From assembly GCF_004210375.1 (NCBI RefSeq), contig NC_134827.1:101789285-101853284 (forward strand): a DNA stretch of 64,000 nucleotides. Reading direction: 5' to 3'. The notes under the pieces were generated by a model. It saw only the letters and a program-made list of their open reading frames with translations. It had not been told where the DNA came from and searched no databases. This document shows positions 48,601 through 57,985 of this stretch, in pieces (within the stretch, counting starts at the first letter, position 1; each line of letters starts with the position of its first letter). This DNA is from Tachypleus tridentatus. Taxonomy: Eukaryota; Arthropoda; Merostomata; Xiphosura; Limulidae. The position numbers were made by a program, and so were the translations under genes.

Positions 48601-50433
48601 GTACTCAGACTAAATCCCTGAAGTTGGAAATTGGTGTATGAGTGTGAAGCACTATATAAAATAGTCTGTGATCTCTGCTGTGTTTTATTCTTTATATTGT
48701 GCTTTGTACTCAAGTTTTTGTATCGTAGCTAAAGGTTTCATTGGTTATAACTATGTGATACATTTGAAAAGAATTAATATTGATTGTATGTAATCTTTCT
48801 TCATATTTAATGATGAGAATGGTATGGCTAAGGGACACAGCTATAATTTTGACAGGGTAGGAATCATCTTCAGTTAAGACAGCTGTATTTTACTAAGGGA
48901 CACAACTATAATTTTGACAGGGTAGGAATCATCTTCAGTTAAGACAGCTGTATTTTACTAAGGGACACGACTATAATTTTGACAGGGTAGGAATCATCTT
49001 CAGTTAAGACAGCTGTATTTTACTAAGGGACACAACTATAATTTTGACAGGGTAGGAATCATCTTCAGTTAAGACAGCTGTATTTTACTAAGGGACACAA
49101 CTATAATTTTGACAGGGTAGGAATCATCTTCAGTTAAGACAGCTGTATTTTACTAAGGGACACAACTATAATTTTGACAGGGTGGGAATCATCTTCAGTT
49201 AAGACAGCTGTATTTTACTAAGGGACACGACTATAATTTTGACAGGTTAGGAATCGTCTTTAGTTAAGACAGCTGTATTTTACTAAGGGACACGACTATA
49301 ATTTTGACAGGGTAGGAATCGTCTTCAGTTAAGACAGCTGTATTTTACTAAGGGACACGACTATAATTTTGACAGGGTAGGAATCGTCTTCAGTTAAGAC
49401 AGCTGTATTTTACTAAGGGACACGACTATAATTTTGACAGGGTAGGAATCGTCTTCAGTTAAGACAGCTGTATTTTACTAAGGAACACGACTATAATTTT
49501 GACAGGGTAGGAATCGTCTTCAGTTAAGACAGCTGTATTTTACTAAGGGACACGACTATAATTTTGACAGGGTAGGAATCGTCTTTACTTAAGACAGCTG
49601 TATTTTACTAAGGAACACGACTATAATTTTGACAGGGTAGGAATCGTCTTCAGTTAAGACAGCTGTATTTTACTAAGGGACACGACTATAATTTTGACAG
49701 GGTAGGAATCGTCTTTACTTAAGACAGCTGTATTTTACTGAAGGAAACGACTATAATTTTGACAGGGTAGGAATCGTCTTCAGTTAAGACAGCTGTATTT
49801 TACTAAGGGACACGACTATAATTTTGACAGGGTAGGAATCGTCTTTACTTAAGACAGCTGTATTTTACTAAGAGGGTGGTTGGCTTTTAGGATGGGTTGC
49901 CTTCAGATGTGGCAGACATAATTAATTTAGTCATTTAAAGATCTAACAGGTATGGATAAACATTTTTGAAAAAATGAATTAATTGTAATATTAAATGTTT
50001 ATGTACCTATATCAGCATATAGATTTAGTTTTCACAGAAGTGACAGTGTGTGTGTCATTGCTCATTTAACACGCATGCTTTGTGGTCTTTTTTCTTGTTT
50101 TTTTTGTAAGGTTTGCAGGATTTTACTCCAGTGGTCAGAAAATATGATGTCATTTGGTGCCAGTGGGTAACTGGTCATTTAACTGATACAGACTTTGTCA
50201 GCTTTTTGTCAAGATGTAAGAAGGGACTGAAGAAGAATGGTTTGATGATAATTAAAGACAATCTGACTTCATCAAAAGAAGTTGACGATGACAACCAAGA
50301 CAGCAGTGTGACACGACCTAGGGAATTGATGGTGAAACTTTTTGAAGAGGCTGGTTGTAGTCTTATAGCAGAAAGAAAACAGTACAAACTTCCCAGAGGT
50401 TTGTATGAAGTGAAAATGTTTGCTCTGAGGTGA
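39449..50433 (+). CDS. NTMT1: N-terminal Xaa-Pro-Lys N-methyltransferase 1 (whole gene, three coding exons)
   Basis: SAM-dependent methyltransferase that methylates the alpha-amino group of proteins starting Xaa-Pro-Lys/Arg after Met removal (RCC1 and CENP-A are known targets of the family); nuclear and cytosolic. Coding exons 39449-39601, 45678-45867 and 50111-50433 join in frame to 221 residues (human protein 223). Visible: the N-terminal YW with substrate Trp at residue 17, the DGMLGG block (25-30), SAM motif I DCGAGIGR (64-71), WCQWVTGHL (130-138) with the substrate Trp133 and His137, IIKDN (161-165) and the acidic DDD/DSS loop (173-180). These match the catalytic and substrate residues I remember for human NTMT1, so the enzyme should be active. 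The ATG at 39449 is the first in-frame ATG after a stop and gives a standard N-terminus. Introns are GT-AG, phase 0 and phase 1. They are swollen by a hAT remnant and minisatellites. Confidence 0.93.
39878..39960 (-). mobile_element. second-family SINE fragment in NTMT1 intron 1
   Basis: TTGTTGTTAAGCCTAAATC, GTACTCTGCCCATAATATG and ATTGAAACCCAGTTTTTGG fit tail to box B; no head. Confidence 0.55.
40222..40400. repeat. dispersed repeat related to the GAAGATGACC family
   Basis: AAAGTACAGAACATTTCAAT, CTTTGGACACCTTCAGGTTA and, at the right, GAGAATACATTTTTTACTTC with AAGCGGGTTTTTCATCATC. Order and motifs parallel 27985-28145. Confidence 0.55.
40850..43840 (-). pseudogene. decayed hAT-family transposase (ZNF862/KIAA1586-like), antisense in NTMT1 intron
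   Basis: Reading the minus strand, pieces in shifting frames give, in order: a BED/TTF-type zinc-finger region with FPWLEHV, FHCKLCRDN and KHARSEDHRS (about 43620-43440); FFALEADEATDAGNT with the first acidic residue (about 42900); VGLTTDGANVMVG (about 42700); ITSHCLAHRLQLA (about 42000); YKHxxxK-type middle parts (41281-41721); the hAT dimerisation motif IPVTSVDCEQG followed by RYNSIKTDARSSLSV (about 41080-41155); and FDFNSAFKYW (about 41000). Stops and frameshifts interrupt it throughout and a 41-bp tandem array splits it at 42004-42650. The order and motifs match hAT transposases of the DUF4371 group. I could not identify terminal inverted repeats or target duplications. Confidence 0.75.
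42004..42650. repeat. 41-bp minisatellite derived from hAT transposase codons (about 16 copies)
   Basis: Head-to-tail units of 41 bp (one about 35 bp) with the core GACTTGTTATTATCCAGGG. On the minus strand the unit reads VKEESPWIITSRCL, which is the transposase segment directly before LAHRLQ at the array's left edge, so the array is an amplification of host-element coding sequence. 41 is not a multiple of 3, so the frame rotates with each copy. Variants GGGACTTT / GGGGCTTT / GGGGCATT are interspersed. Confidence 0.92.
43841..45040. other. NTMT1 intron 1, between hAT remnant and fold-back element
   Basis: AT-rich intronic sequence; a 63-codon minus frame at 44191-44382 is not convincing. Confidence 0.5.
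45041..45515 (-). mobile_element. fold-back / MITE-like element, copy B
   Basis: Reverse complement of the 16747-17226 element along its entire length, roughly 85-90% identical by eye. It lies in NTMT1 intron 1 only about 160 bp before coding exon 2. Confidence 0.75.
45678..45867 (+). CDS. NTMT1: NTMT1 coding exon 2 (SAM-binding motif I)
   Basis: Acceptor TGTACAG at 45671-45677. The exon codes for residues 52-114 plus one base, including ALDCGAGIGRVTK and FDKVDIVEQ (motifs I and post-I of class I methyltransferases), and ends TGTTGTG|GTAGGT. The phase-1 end needs GT at the start of the next exon, which is what exon 3 supplies. Confidence 0.93.
46313..47783. repeat. 123-bp minisatellite, 12 copies
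   Basis: Nearly identical 122-124 bp units starting AATCAGAAGGGGT. Each has an inverted repeat at its start (TAATATC ... GATATTA around ACGTCAC). In copies 4 and 5 the centre is changed to a longer GC-rich palindrome. It occupies about a third of NTMT1 intron 2. The high identity suggests recent expansion or homogenisation. Confidence 0.95.
47784..47905 (+). repeat. dispersed GAAGATGACC-family repeat adjoining the 123-bp array
   Basis: TATGACCTAGGAAGGTCAAA, AATAAAAGTGTTAATACCCA, GTTCTGAGATACATTTTTAT and GGTGGGTTTCTCGTCATTAA. It starts right at the end of the 123-bp array and ends at the Tc1 fragment. Confidence 0.7.
47935..48330 (-). mobile_element. 5' fragment of a second Tc1-like element
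   Basis: Minus strand, ATG at 47997 gives MVRAKELSEAFRKKTVAAYE, the N-terminus of a Tc1 transposase, and then the sequence is lost. The 5' untranslated part (48000-48330) is retained. From memory, this N-terminus and leader resemble Tc1 elements described in teleosts and lampreys more than the DD34E copy at 11.4 kb. It lies in NTMT1 intron 2, abutting another repeat. Confidence 0.6.
48350..48505 (-). mobile_element. LINE reverse-transcriptase scrap
   Basis: The minus strand reads SDDIKVFVVVLSEDAADGLQ followed by KDLDFLANCTNK with flanking stops. This corresponds to the (F)ADDTKV...LQKDL region of non-LTR reverse transcriptases. About 150 bp only; the clade cannot be assigned. Confidence 0.5.
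48832..49870. repeat. 65-bp minisatellite, 16 copies
   Basis: Unit AAGGGACACGACTATAATTT plus TGACAGGGTAGGAATCGTCT and TCAGTTAAGACAGC and TGTATTTTACT. The first six copies carry GAATCATC and the later ones GAATCGTC, and near the right end TCTTTACTT alternates with TCTTCAGTT. It is located in NTMT1 intron 2, ending 240 bp before exon 3. Confidence 0.95.
50111..50433 (+). CDS. NTMT1: NTMT1 coding exon 3 (C-terminal half)
   Basis: Acceptor TTTTTTGTAAG ends at 50110, and the first two bases GT complete a Gly codon. It then reads LQDFTP, VIWCQWVTGHL, GLMIIKDN and ends YEVKMFALR-stop at 50431-50433. The terminal FALR matches the end of the human protein as I remember it. The alternative acceptor a few bases on (GTTTGCAG) would break the frame and the family alignment. 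Confidence 0.92.
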
Positions 50434-50487
50434 TAACTGACCGGTGCTTCTTGTGTGATAAAACACCGTGTGTTCCAACAAACTTGA

Positions 50488-50493
50488 AATAAA
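50488..50493 (+). promoter_or_regulatory. NTMT1: NTMT1 polyadenylation signal
   Basis: AATAAA 55 bp after the stop codon, followed by a T/G-rich stretch (TTTTTGTTTTGG) that fits a downstream element. This implies a very short 3' UTR of about 75 nt. Confidence 0.6.
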
Positions 50494-52534
50494 TATGATT
50501 TTTGTTTTGGATGCCTTGTATAATGTTTTGTGTCTTGTAACCTTTTTCATCTTAGGAGTAAAAAAAAAAGCTTAATATTTAATGTTCTCCTTTGTGCTTT
50601 GGTTTTTTTTTCCTCAACAGTGAATATGTTTATTGTTGGTAGCTGCAAACATTTCATTGTTAGTATTTAATGAAATGTAATTTTCTATTTCTGTTCTAAC
50701 ATGTGTTCATAAAGTGGATAAGTGTTGTGTATTTGAAGATGGATCAGTTCAATAACCAGTAATTTCATGAGCTGAGGAGAAGTAATGTTTTATGTAAATC
50801 TAATTTCAGTATTATGTAATATGAAAACAAAAGTAAAAGATTGACTGCTTATTACTACAGATAGAAATTACACATTTTATGGTTGTTGTTTTAGTTTCAC
50901 GAAACTTGGTAACATATCCAGACTGATTGGGATTTTTTTTAATGTAGACTCAGTCCTTTATTTGAATAGTGTTTCAAGTGAGAACACTTACAAGCATTTT
51001 TCTTTCTTTCTCACCCTCTCTCTCTCTCTCTCTCTTTCTGAGGTCCAAAAACAAAGCTGGCAGGTTTCATCCTTGGCCCTCAGAATCTTACACAAAAATA
51101 ACCAAAGTAGGTTTTTTAAGAACATTCAGTCCAGTTACTGGGATGAAACTATAGAGCTAAAACATTTGTATGGATTAGTAATGTGATTGTTTATAAATTT
51201 TTACTTGCTGAAAGAAAAGTTTCGTAGAAAATTCACATGGTGTATAACACCTATGGCAGTGAAGTGTTATCCATAAACTACTGGTATAAATTCCATTATA
51301 TGTGAGACCTAGCATAATATATACCCAATCAACTTTGGTATTGATTGAAAGTACCTATCACCAGTGGTGTTTCAACACACAAGATGTGTTGTTTAAATAC
51401 TGTTATACTTACTGGAAACCCATATGAGGATAATAAAGAGAGATTTGTTAAATATTATTATCTGTTGCTATGATGATTACATTTTTTATAGTATATTAAT
51501 ACTATAAACCATTGTTTTGGAATAGATGGACCCATTTCTTTTTTCATTAGAGAACTCAGTGTGACTGGAGATGAAACAATCATAAAAGATAGCATACATA
51601 TTCATTGCAATATACATTGCTTGCACCGAGATGATTCAAAATGTAAATCTTATGCGTAACAATAGGAAATTGGTAATAAAAAAGGTAAGGTTAGGTTAGA
51701 TTAAAACTGGATAGACTTGTTTATTCACATTAAAATTGATAATCAAATTTGATGCTTGTATTTCAAGTTGTGATTTTCTAAGCAAATGAATGAATAAACT
51801 TCTGGTTTCTTAACATAAATATATTAAGAGCTGATTTTATTATTTTTTATTATTTAAATCTTGTTTTCTTAAGGTCAAGAAAACATGTGGGTTTGAGAAG
51901 TCTTAACACAAAATGATAGAAACCTTTTAATCCAAACACTTGAAAGGCAAACCTATCTCGAGACTTCAGGGGCAAACTGGGAAAGCTTGTTTATGTTGTC
52001 TTGATCACTGATTTTACAGCTATTTCAGTCAAATTTTTGTCTACTATCAGTAATACGTTCAGCAACAGCAGAAGTGTTTATTTGTGTTGATAAGATGCCC
52101 TGTGTTTTTGTGTTGTTTAAACCATTATACTAAATGTCTTGCAGTTTGTTCAGTATGAATTTTTTTATTGCTGTGTAAGGTTTTCTACACAACTCCTTTG
52201 GTTGTCAGAAAATCCACTAGTTGTATGGGAAAATATGTTAAAAAGGGTTGAACCAAATTTAAAGCAAGCTTGTACTTCAGATGTTTTACAGACTTCTTGT
52301 ATATTGTGACTGAGTTTGGGATGAAAATAATAGTTATAGTTATGTATGACTAGTTCTGTTTTTGGAAGTCTGCACACTTATTTAATAATACTGTTAGTGA
52401 TCCATTGAATGACTGTCTTGATGTATTTCTATTTAACTTAACAAGAGACAATACCTTATTTCATGACTCGGAGATGATTAAACTTGTAGTTAAAATTCCT
52501 ATCCGTGTGTATGTGTTGGTTTCTTGTAAATATA
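50494..52534. other. intergenic sequence downstream of NTMT1
   Basis: Includes a (TC)n run near 51016-51040; no recognisable exon. Confidence 0.5.
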
Positions 52535-52730
52535 GGCCCAGCATGGCAAGATGGTTAAGGTGCTTGACTCCCCATCTGAGAGTCATGGATTCAAATCCCT
52601 GTCACATCCCCAAGAGTTGACAGTGGATGGTGATGACTAGCTGGTTTCCATCTAGTCTTACACTACTGAATTACGGACAGCTAGCACAGATAGCCTTCGT
52701 GTATCTTTACACAAAATTCAGAAACAAATA
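52535..52730 (+). mobile_element. tRNA-Thr-type SINE, internally deleted
   Basis: Head GGCCCAGCATGGCAAGATGG and tail present; about 90 bp of the body (the GTTATAATG to TTGGTAAAAG part) is missing. Confidence 0.85.
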
Positions 52731-52789
52731 TACATTCTTGTAAACATAAGTGAAAGGTCAGTCCTCTATGTGAAAGAGGGCATTTCCAA

Positions 52790-53300
52790 AAAGGGTTGAG
52801 TTTTGTTTTCATCCATTTGAACCATGAGCGTGATGTTATGTATTAAGTTGAGGTGAGATAGAAAATCTGCAACTTCTGTATCTCCATGTTTCCAGATTGC
52901 ACTGTCAAAATAGCACTCTCAGAATTTTATAGTCAGAGATAATGAAGTGAGGACCATAAGTTTGAATTTGTCCATGAGAAGCCTTGACAGCAGAATCCAT
53001 TCCTAAAACGACAGTCTCTTCAAAGGAAGAATCCTGAAACTGAAAATATGAATTGTTACTGCAGATGGTTGTGAATTCCTGATGGGTTAGATAGTGTTTT
53101 ATTAGATTCTAGTTTTTGTACACTGATGATAAATACTTCTGAAACTGAAATATTAGAAAACACATTATTTACAGTAAAACTGAGAAGCAGATCACCTGGA
53201 GATTTTATCAACATTATTATGTATGCATCTTCCATAAACCCAAGTATGTGCTTCCATTGTCCAGCCAAATATCCCAATTTACCTATTGGATGGTGATAGC
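52790..53300 (-). other. possible old coding remnant, unidentified
   Basis: The minus strand has longer, less AT-rich frames (for example QWKHILGFMEDAYIIMLIK at 53170-53280 and VLGMDSAVKASHGQIQTYGP near 52960-53020) broken by stops. I do not recognise the family. It may be a degraded transposon or gene, or chance. Confidence 0.2.
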
Positions 53301-53709
53301 ATTTATATATCTGGCTGAAAACTGATCCAAACCACTTTCCACAATTAGACTAGACATTTTATAAGGTATGGTGATAATTATTAGAATATTGTGACAATAA
53401 TTCTGGCAGAATGACCAAAAAATTGTATATTAGTAAAGTTAATAAATTCTTCCCTAGTGGTGACACTAATGTTGGCTCGCTTTAGTTACGTATACAAGAA
53501 ACCTGACAGGTTGGTGGCAGAGAGACCATATTTGACTTACAACACTGATGGAAGCTTGCTTTCTTTCTTTTCTGTTTTATAATAATTTGAGTTAGGTGAT
53601 ATATCTGAGGAAAATGGGAGTCTGGTTCTTTGAGCATACGATGATTGTTTAGGGAGGTCTTTGTAAAAGTTATTTTAAAATATATATATATATAAATTTT
53701 TAAAGATAC

Positions 53710-53933
53710 TGGCCCGCCATGGCAAGGTGGTTACGGCGCTTAACTCATAATCAGAAGGTCACAGCAAATATGTTCATCCTTTCAGCCGTGGGGACGTTAT
53801 AATATCACTCAATCCCACTATTCGTTGGTAAAAGAGTAACCCAGGAGTTGGTGGTGGGTGGTGATGACTAGCTTCTAAATTAGGGACAGAATACCCTCGT
53901 GTAGCTTGACGCGATATTCAAGAAAACAAATAT
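53710..53933 (+). mobile_element. tRNA-Thr-type SINE, first of a cluster of three
   Basis: Full order of blocks but with small deletions in the head (box B lost) and in the TAGTCTTACACT part. Confidence 0.85.
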
Positions 53934-54028
53934 AGATAATACCACTGATTTTAATAAAAAAAAACAATAAAATATCAGTTGTTTTTTACATAAAAATTAT
54001 GAACCATTCTAAAAAAAAGTCATTTTCG

Positions 54029-54226
54029 TGGGTTCGAATCCCCGTCACACTAAACATGCTCGCACCTTCAGTCGTGGGGCGTTATAAAGTTTCGGTCAAT
54101 CCTGGTAAGAGTTGGCAGTGTGTGGTGATGAAAAGCTGCCCTTTCTCTAGGCTTAAAGTTCTAAATTAGGGACGGCTAGCACAGATAGCCCTCGTGTATT
54201 TTTGCGCGAAATTGAAAACAAACCAT
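54029..54226 (+). mobile_element. tRNA-Thr-type SINE lacking most of the head
   Basis: Starts at GTGGGTTCGAATCCCCG (box B) and runs to GCGCGAAATTGAAAACAAAC. Confidence 0.85.
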
Positions 54227-54245
54227 TTGGTCATTTAAAAAAAAA

Positions 54246-54523
54246 TGGCCTGGCATGGCCAAGCGCGTAAGGCGTGCGACTCGTAATCCGAGGGTCGCGG
54301 GTTCGCGCCCGCATCGCGCTAAACATGCTCGCTCTCCCAGCCGTGGGGGCGTATAATGTGACGGTCAATCCCACTATTCGTTGGTAAAAGAGTAGCACAA
54401 CAGTTGGCGGTGGGTGGTGATGACTAGCTGCCTTCCCTCTAGTCTTACACTGCTAAATTAGGGACGGCTAGCACAGATAGCCCTCGAGTAGCTTTGTGCG
54501 AAATTCCAAAACAAACAAACAAA
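54246..54523 (+). mobile_element. tRNA-Thr-type SINE with target duplication
   Basis: Full-length, third of the cluster; duplication GTCATTTAAAAAAA at about 54230-54243 and 54524-54537. Confidence 0.93.
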
Positions 54524-54537
54524 GTCATTTAAAAAAA

Positions 54538-55336
54538 CTGGTTTACTTTATTAACTAAAGTTCTTCATTCAGAGTGGTTTAGCTTTGTTTTCAGATATTT
54601 TAAATGTTTTGTATTACATTTCAATACAATTATGCCTTTTTTGTTTTAACACAGTGGGCTGTTTGATATAAGGATTTAGCGCTGAATCTTAGAATAATAT
54701 AAACATGAGCCTATCATTGAAATCCATAAGATCTCGTATTTTAGTTTTTCTTTTTGCGTATTTAGGACAAATGTTTAAAAAAAAAAAGAGAGTGAGAAAA
54801 AAAACCTACATCCAAATTTTAAAAGAAAACTAGCGCGCAATTTTTATTTTTTAATATTTTGTTCCATAATTATCAAGTTCATATTCGTGGAAGTAAAAGA
54901 CTGGCAGCATTCTTTAAGATGATCTCGTGGACACGAGACCAAAGAGATAGAAACTTCTACTCTTATCATGTGTAACCTTTCCGTCAATAAATATATTAGT
55001 GCATGTTTACAGCTTTTCGACATTAGTGAATGAAAAGTAACTTAATTATACGGATGAAAATGTTGACAGATCAAGTAACTATATTTCAAGAAAGACATGT
55101 TTTCTACTCTTCGTAGGTTGGTGAAATTTGTAGTTATTTCAATTACATCAAGAAAGGGTGTATACTTGTTTTTTCAATATGAAGATTTCTGATCATTAAT
55201 TAATTCGCTTTTATCAATGGAGGTATTTTTTAAGAATTATGGACTATTGCGCCTTCTTTAAGAGGTTTGGGGGGGGGGATAATAAAGCCGGAGGCATTAA
55301 TTGTTAACCTGGTTGTTAAGGTGAGTAACCCACAGT
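54538..55336. other. no gene recognised
   Basis: AT-rich; a G9 run near 55269. Confidence 0.45.
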
Positions 55337-55446
55337 CGTAGGCTTCGTTACACTGAACATGCTCGCCCTATCAGTCGTATGGTTATTGTATACAATGGTA
55401 AGTCCCACTATTCGTTGATAAAAGAATTGGCGGTGAGTGATATTAC
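55337..55446 (+). mobile_element. SINE body fragment
   Basis: GAACATGCTCGCCCTATCAG and CCCACTATTCGTTGATAAAA, then TTGGCGGTGAGTGAT; both ends missing. Confidence 0.7.
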
Positions 55447-55854
55447 CTTGCTTACACACCGAATAATTACCGTATTTTACGCATTGTGAGACGCACCCTA
55501 ATTTGGGAAAAACTATTCTAAGAAAAAATATTTTGACTCGACGATCAACACCTTGATATAACCTTGACGTTTTTTCATTCTACTGAGTAAATACATCATA
55601 TTCTTGAAGACGAAACGCAGAAGACTTTCGAAACGTCGTCCTCCACACTTGTCTACTCGCAACAGGCAGTTGTCGTCCATTCTACAAAGTTTCATTGTGA
55701 ATACTCTGCCAAGAGTACATTTATACTATTATAAATGCTTATAATTGATAAGTAATGAGATTACGATCTGGATTAACCCATCACTTTTGTTTTGGAAGAA
55801 ACGTGGGGATTTTTCAATGTATTTTTTAAAGAAAAAAGTGCGTTTTACAAAATG

Positions 55855-56128
55855 TTTGTTTGTTTTGGAATTTCGCACAAAGCTACTCGAGGGCTATCTG
55901 TGCTAGCCGTCCCTAATTTAGCAGTGTAAGACTAGAGGGAAGGCAGCTAGTCATCACCACCCACCGCCAACTCTTGGGCTACTCTTTTACCAACGAATAG
56001 TGGGATTGACCGTCACATTATACACCCCCACGGCTGGGAGGGCGAGCATGTTTAGCGCGACGCGGGCGCGAACCCGCGACCCTCGGATTACGAGTCGCAC
56101 GCCTTACGCGCTCGGCCATGCCGGGCCC
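55855..56128 (-). mobile_element. tRNA-Thr-type SINE with target duplication
   Basis: Full-length and very well preserved; duplication TTACAAAATG at 55845-55854 and 56129-56138. Confidence 0.94.
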
Positions 56129-56665
56129 TTACAAAATGTAAAATACGATAAGAAGATAGAAACGTGTGGTACATTAATATACTGTACAATACAATTACAT
56201 AGTTATACAAAATCTGCTTTGTTTATTGATTTTTACACCAACCAGAATGGTAATGTTTTACACAAATCTTTAATTCTATTGATGCTTAAGGGAAATTATT
56301 CAAATGGTCTTAAAATGCCCTTACAAAACATTCAAATCTGCTTAGAATTTATGAGGTACCTAAGGCCCTTATTTGTTATAAAAATAATTTTATTGATACC
56401 TATACACGAAAATCTGGTTCTTGAAATATGAGAAAACGGGAATCGGGATGATTTGTGAAATACTTATATTTGAAGTAAGAAAAAAAAACAGCGTAACTGG
56501 TTTGTGTAAGACTTTGTGATTATGCCAACCTGAAATAGCCACTCTGAATTGTTATAGTTTATTAATTTAATAACGAGGAACCCATTTTTTAGAAAAATAA
56601 AAGTTTTGTACGGGTTGTGAAAACGTCTTACATTTATAATAAAGTGTTTTCATCACCAATCACAC

Positions 56666-56919
56666 CCGGCATGGCCAAGCGTTTTAAGGCGTGCGACTCG
56701 TAATCTAAGGTCGCGGGTTCGCATCCCCGTCGCGTCAAACATGCTCACCCTTTCAACCGTGGGGGTGTTATAATTTACGGTCAATCCCATTATTTGTTGG
56801 TAAAAGAGTTGGTGGTGGGTGGTGATAACTAGCTGCCTTCTTACACTACTAAATTAGGGACGGCTAGCACAGATAGCCCTCGAGTAGCTTTATGCGAAAT
56901 TCAAAAAGCAAGCAAACAA
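56666..56919 (+). mobile_element. tRNA-Thr-type SINE with near-perfect target duplication
   Basis: Flanks CATCACCAATCA (left) and CATTACCAATCA (right) differ by one base. The body lacks the TAGCCCAAG block. Confidence 0.9.
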
Positions 56920-57121
56920 TTCATTACCAATCAAGCCTTTGCAAAACTTTTATTGAGTAAGTTTATTTCATTGTCGCATTTTGTCACCTGTGCTTGTACC
57001 AAAAATAGAATAAAAAAGGAGTAAGATATTTGGTGTAGTTCTATACAACTGTTAAAGTACCGTAGCAGTTTCAAGTCTGCCAAAAGATAACGAGATAGTT
57101 TCGGGCTCTCCTGACAGTTCC

Positions 57122-57230
57122 ATGCTGGAACAGCTGTAAGACTTCAGCTTTACAACGTTAAAGTCAGGCGTTCGATTCCCCTCAGATAGCGCGATGTGGC
57201 TTTTCTATAAGAAAAACACACACACTCTCA
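57122..57230 (+). mobile_element. third-family SINE upstream of ARPC5
   Basis: GCTGGAACAGCTGTAAGACT head, GGCGTTCGATTCCCCTCAG box B, and ATGTGGCTTTTCTATAAGAA with a (CA)n tail. Confidence 0.7.
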
Positions 57231-57839
57231 TGAAGAAAATTTGATGACATTCGGTCCAGCATCATTTACCATGAATATCGATAATAAAGATAAACAAAAT
57301 GTTACTTTTAAAAGTATTTATCATTTTAAATATTTTTTATATTAATGGATTCATAAGATAATAATTTATTACCGAATTAATTGTTATAACATTTCAAAAA
57401 AAAAGTTTTTTTTTTATGGGCTTGTCTTTCTCTTCTGGATGATGCGTTGTCTCAAATTCTAAAGCTCCTGTATGTGAAACAAATATATAATACTTCAAAG
57501 ACGTAAGCAAAGCATTGTCGCTTAATAATTTAATTCATATAAACTTAGCTACGTGTATAAAAGTTTGTTTCTCAGCAGGTTACATTTAGGATCCATTATT
57601 TATATATTTATTTATTATATGTCTACATAAAACTGTGAGTTTTAATTCTTGAATTTTTTAATTTTCGATTTGGTCAAAACAAGTAACAAAATGGAATAAA
57701 TATGGCGCTCAATCAATAGTACTTCCAAATCAAGTTGTGTTAAATCTTACTATACCAAAGTACAGAGAATTCTAAAGTACACCACATTTAGGCTTAGCAA
57801 AGCAGTAGTTACAGTTTATTCGCTTAAGATTATTATAAA
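57231..57839 (+). promoter_or_regulatory. ARPC5: ARPC5 upstream region and 5' UTR
   Basis: The sequence before the ATG is AT-rich without CpG enrichment. No convincing TATA box position can be fixed because the transcription start is unknown. The start codon context is TAAAATGG. Confidence 0.35.
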
Positions 57840-57985
57840 ATGGCTAAAAATACAGCTGGGTTTGGGTTTCGAAAAATTGATGTGGACCAGTATAATGAAG
57901 ATTTATATAAAGATGAAGACGGAAGCGAAGCACCATCACCTCCAGCAGGACCTGACGAACACGAGATTATGTCGTATTTGAATCA
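57840..57985 (+). CDS. ARPC5: ARPC5 coding exon 1
   Basis: Encodes residues 1-48 and two bases of a Gln codon, ending EIMSYLN plus CA. No usable GT lies at the family splice point; the next bases are ATATCCTTT, the U12-type AT-AC donor. Read-through would stop at TAA 57998-58000. Confidence 0.92.
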
